A DNA stretch of 64,000 nucleotides from Streptosporangium becharense (GTDB lineage: Bacteria; Actinomycetota; Actinomycetes; Streptosporangiales; Streptosporangiaceae), in the NCBI RefSeq assembly GCF_014204985.1, contig NZ_JACHMP010000001.1, forward strand, positions 7,378,001-7,442,000, given 5' to 3'. The notes beneath the pieces were generated by a model. The model saw nothing but the letters and a program-made list of their open reading frames with translations, had not been told where the DNA came from and made no database searches. A program made the translations under genes and the position numbers. Positions 62,919 through 64,000 of the stretch are shown here, piece by piece. Position 1 is the stretch's first letter. Each line of letters opens with the position of its first letter.

Positions 62919-64000
62919 TCAGAGGGGCAACCCGGGGTCGTCGACGCCCACGATGCGGGCGCCGCAGAAGAACCGGAGCAGTTCGGCGTTGCCGTGCGCG
63001 CCGACGCCGGACGCACCCCAGAACCCCTGCGTCGAGGTCTCGGTGAGGTCCAGCAGGCTGGAGCCGTTGATCTTTATCTCGCCGCACTCCAGTCGCTCGC
63101 CCACGTCCATCGCCGCCTCCTCGTCGGCGCCGAAGACGTAGCCCGCCAACCCGGTGGAACGGCTGTTGGCCAGCTCGACGGCCTGCTCGTCGTCCCGCAC
63201 CGGGTGCAGCGTCAGCACCGGCCCGAAGATCTCCTCCGTCGCGTCGGCGGGATCGGCGCCGCGCACCACGGACGGGGCGAGGAACCAGCCGGGCAGGTCC
63301 GGCATCGGCGTACTGCTGAGGATCTCGCCTCCGGCGGTGGCGAGCCGGTCGAGCCGCCCGCGCAACTGGGCGAGGTGCCCCTCGTCGGCCTGCGGGCCGA
63401 ACCCGGTCTCCGGGTCGAGGCTGTGCCCGGCGCGCAGGAGCGCGAGCCGGTCGAGGATCGCGTCGAGCAGGGCGTCGTGCAGGGACGCCGGGACGAAGAC
63501 GCTGCCCGGGCTCTCGCACCACTGGCCGTTGAGCTTGGTGAACCCCGCGACCAGCGCGTCGGCGGTGGTGTCGAGGTCGGCGTCGGCGCGGACGACCACC
63601 GGGTTGTTCGACCCCAGCTCCAGTTGGAGCGCCTTGAGATCCCCCGCGCAGGCGCGGACGATCGAAGCGCCGGTGCTCCGCCCGCCGGTGAAGCACAGCG
63701 CACGCACACGCGGGTCGGCGGCCAGCGCCGTACCGGGCCCGGCGCCGCCGTGCAGCAGCTGGAACAGCCCGGCGGGGGCGCCCACGGCGGCCAGGGCCTC
63801 GGCGACGGCGTCAGTGATCAGGTTGACGCTCGACGGCGCGACCGGGGACGGCTTGCAGATCACCGGGGCGCCGGCGGCCAGGGCGTACGCCGTCTTCTTG
63901 ACCGCGATGAACGACGGGGCGTTGAACGGGACGATGACGGCCGCGGGCCCCCAGGGGAGGTGGAGTAGCCGCACCGGCCGCACCGCTCCGGGGAGTTCCT
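62919..64000 (-). CDS. Aldehyde dehydrogenase (partial, N-terminus beyond window end)
   Basis: The C-terminal about 360 residues of an NAD(P)-dependent aldehyde dehydrogenase; the frame stays open through base 64000. Visible motifs: PWGPAAVIVPFNAPSF, APVICKPSPVAPSS (cofactor Lys), CFTGGRSTG, the general base Glu in LQLELGSNNP, the nucleophile Cys in LNGQWCESPGS, and EEIFGPVLTLHPV. The catalytic set is intact. Substrate unknown; the GQWCESPG variant and the loss of the usual ELGGK are seen in less-studied branches. It converges on the XRE gene with a strong hairpin between. Confidence 0.92.
   Translation of the reverse strand, partial: ELPGAVRPVRLLHLPWGPAAVIVPFNAPSFIAVKKTAYALAAGAPVICKPSPVAPSSVNLITDAVAEALAAVGAPAGLFQLLHGGAGPGTALAADPRVRALCFTGGRSTGASIVRACAGDLKALQLELGSNNPVVVRADADLDTTADALVAGFTKLNGQWCESPGSVFVPASLHDALLDAILDRLALLRAGHSLDPETGFGPQADEGHLAQLRGRLDRLATAGGEILSSTPMPDLPGWFLAPSVVRGADPADATEEIFGPVLTLHPVRDDEQAVELANSRSTGLAGYVFGADEEAAMDVGERLECGEIKINGSSLLDLTETSTQGFWGASGVGAHGNAELLRFFCGARIVGVDDPGLPL

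Overview
The window is about 70 percent G+C, rich in GTG starts and ATGA/GTGA overlaps, and carries actinobacterial families throughout: an AfsR/SARP regulator, Eis-type acetyltransferase, latex-clearing proteins, tandem TetR and Tat-exported enzymes. This points to a filamentous actinomycete. I lean to a Streptosporangium/Nonomuraea/Microtetraspora-type genome rather than Streptomyces, but that is inference. I found no rRNA, tRNA, CRISPR array, transposase or phage gene.

Layout. 1-10.2 kb: the 5' part of an ABC exporter gene, a secreted GH5 endoglycoceramidase-like enzyme, a NarL-type two-component pair, a DUF2306 membrane protein, a quinone oxidoreductase-like enzyme, a hybrid kinase and an OmpR-type regulator. 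10.5-15.6 kb: a five-gene exopolysaccharide operon (wecB epimerase, DUF2334 deacetylase, a 55-residue membrane protein, a processive GT2 synthase and a secreted beta-sandwich protein), coupled mostly by 4-bp overlaps, with a four-unit 11-bp direct repeat upstream. 16-25 kb: OsmC, an MFS transporter overlapping an EEP nuclease head to head, a luciferase-like oxidoreductase, a frameshifted membrane glycosyltransferase, a PmtA-like methyltransferase, an amino-acid permease and an unrecognised acidic protein.

25.1-36.2 kb is a poly(cis-1,4-isoprene) (natural rubber) degradation locus. It holds a divergent TetR regulator, two Tat-exported latex-clearing oxygenases (Lcp), a Tat-exported molybdenum hydroxylase large subunit with its 2Fe-2S partner (OxiB/OxiA type) to oxidise the aldehyde products, and on the other strand an acyl-CoA ligase, an acyl-CoA dehydrogenase and a double-domain TetR regulator suited to feeding the acids into beta-oxidation.

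37.7-50.3 kb is an organosulfur-scavenging region made of two minus-strand operons. One is ssuD plus a peptide-type ABC importer plus an Eis-like acetyltransferase. The other is a DszC/SfnC-like monooxygenase plus two flavin monooxygenases. Each is preceded by a very short ORF (18 and 24 codons) ending in Cys codons and by the same 17-bp element CCTACTAWRCATGTAGG. I read this as a shared promoter or operator with Cys-codon leader attenuation.

50.6-64 kb: an AT-richer small membrane gene, a phospholipase D-like protein, a MarR regulator and divergent membrane protein with a nested double operator, a phosphoribosyltransferase, a 1049-residue SARP/NB-ARC/TPR regulator facing a 45-residue secreted peptide gene, a degenerate argininosuccinate-lyase-like/ATP-grasp gene pair divergent from a short XRE/P-loop regulator, and the 3' part of an aldehyde dehydrogenase gene.
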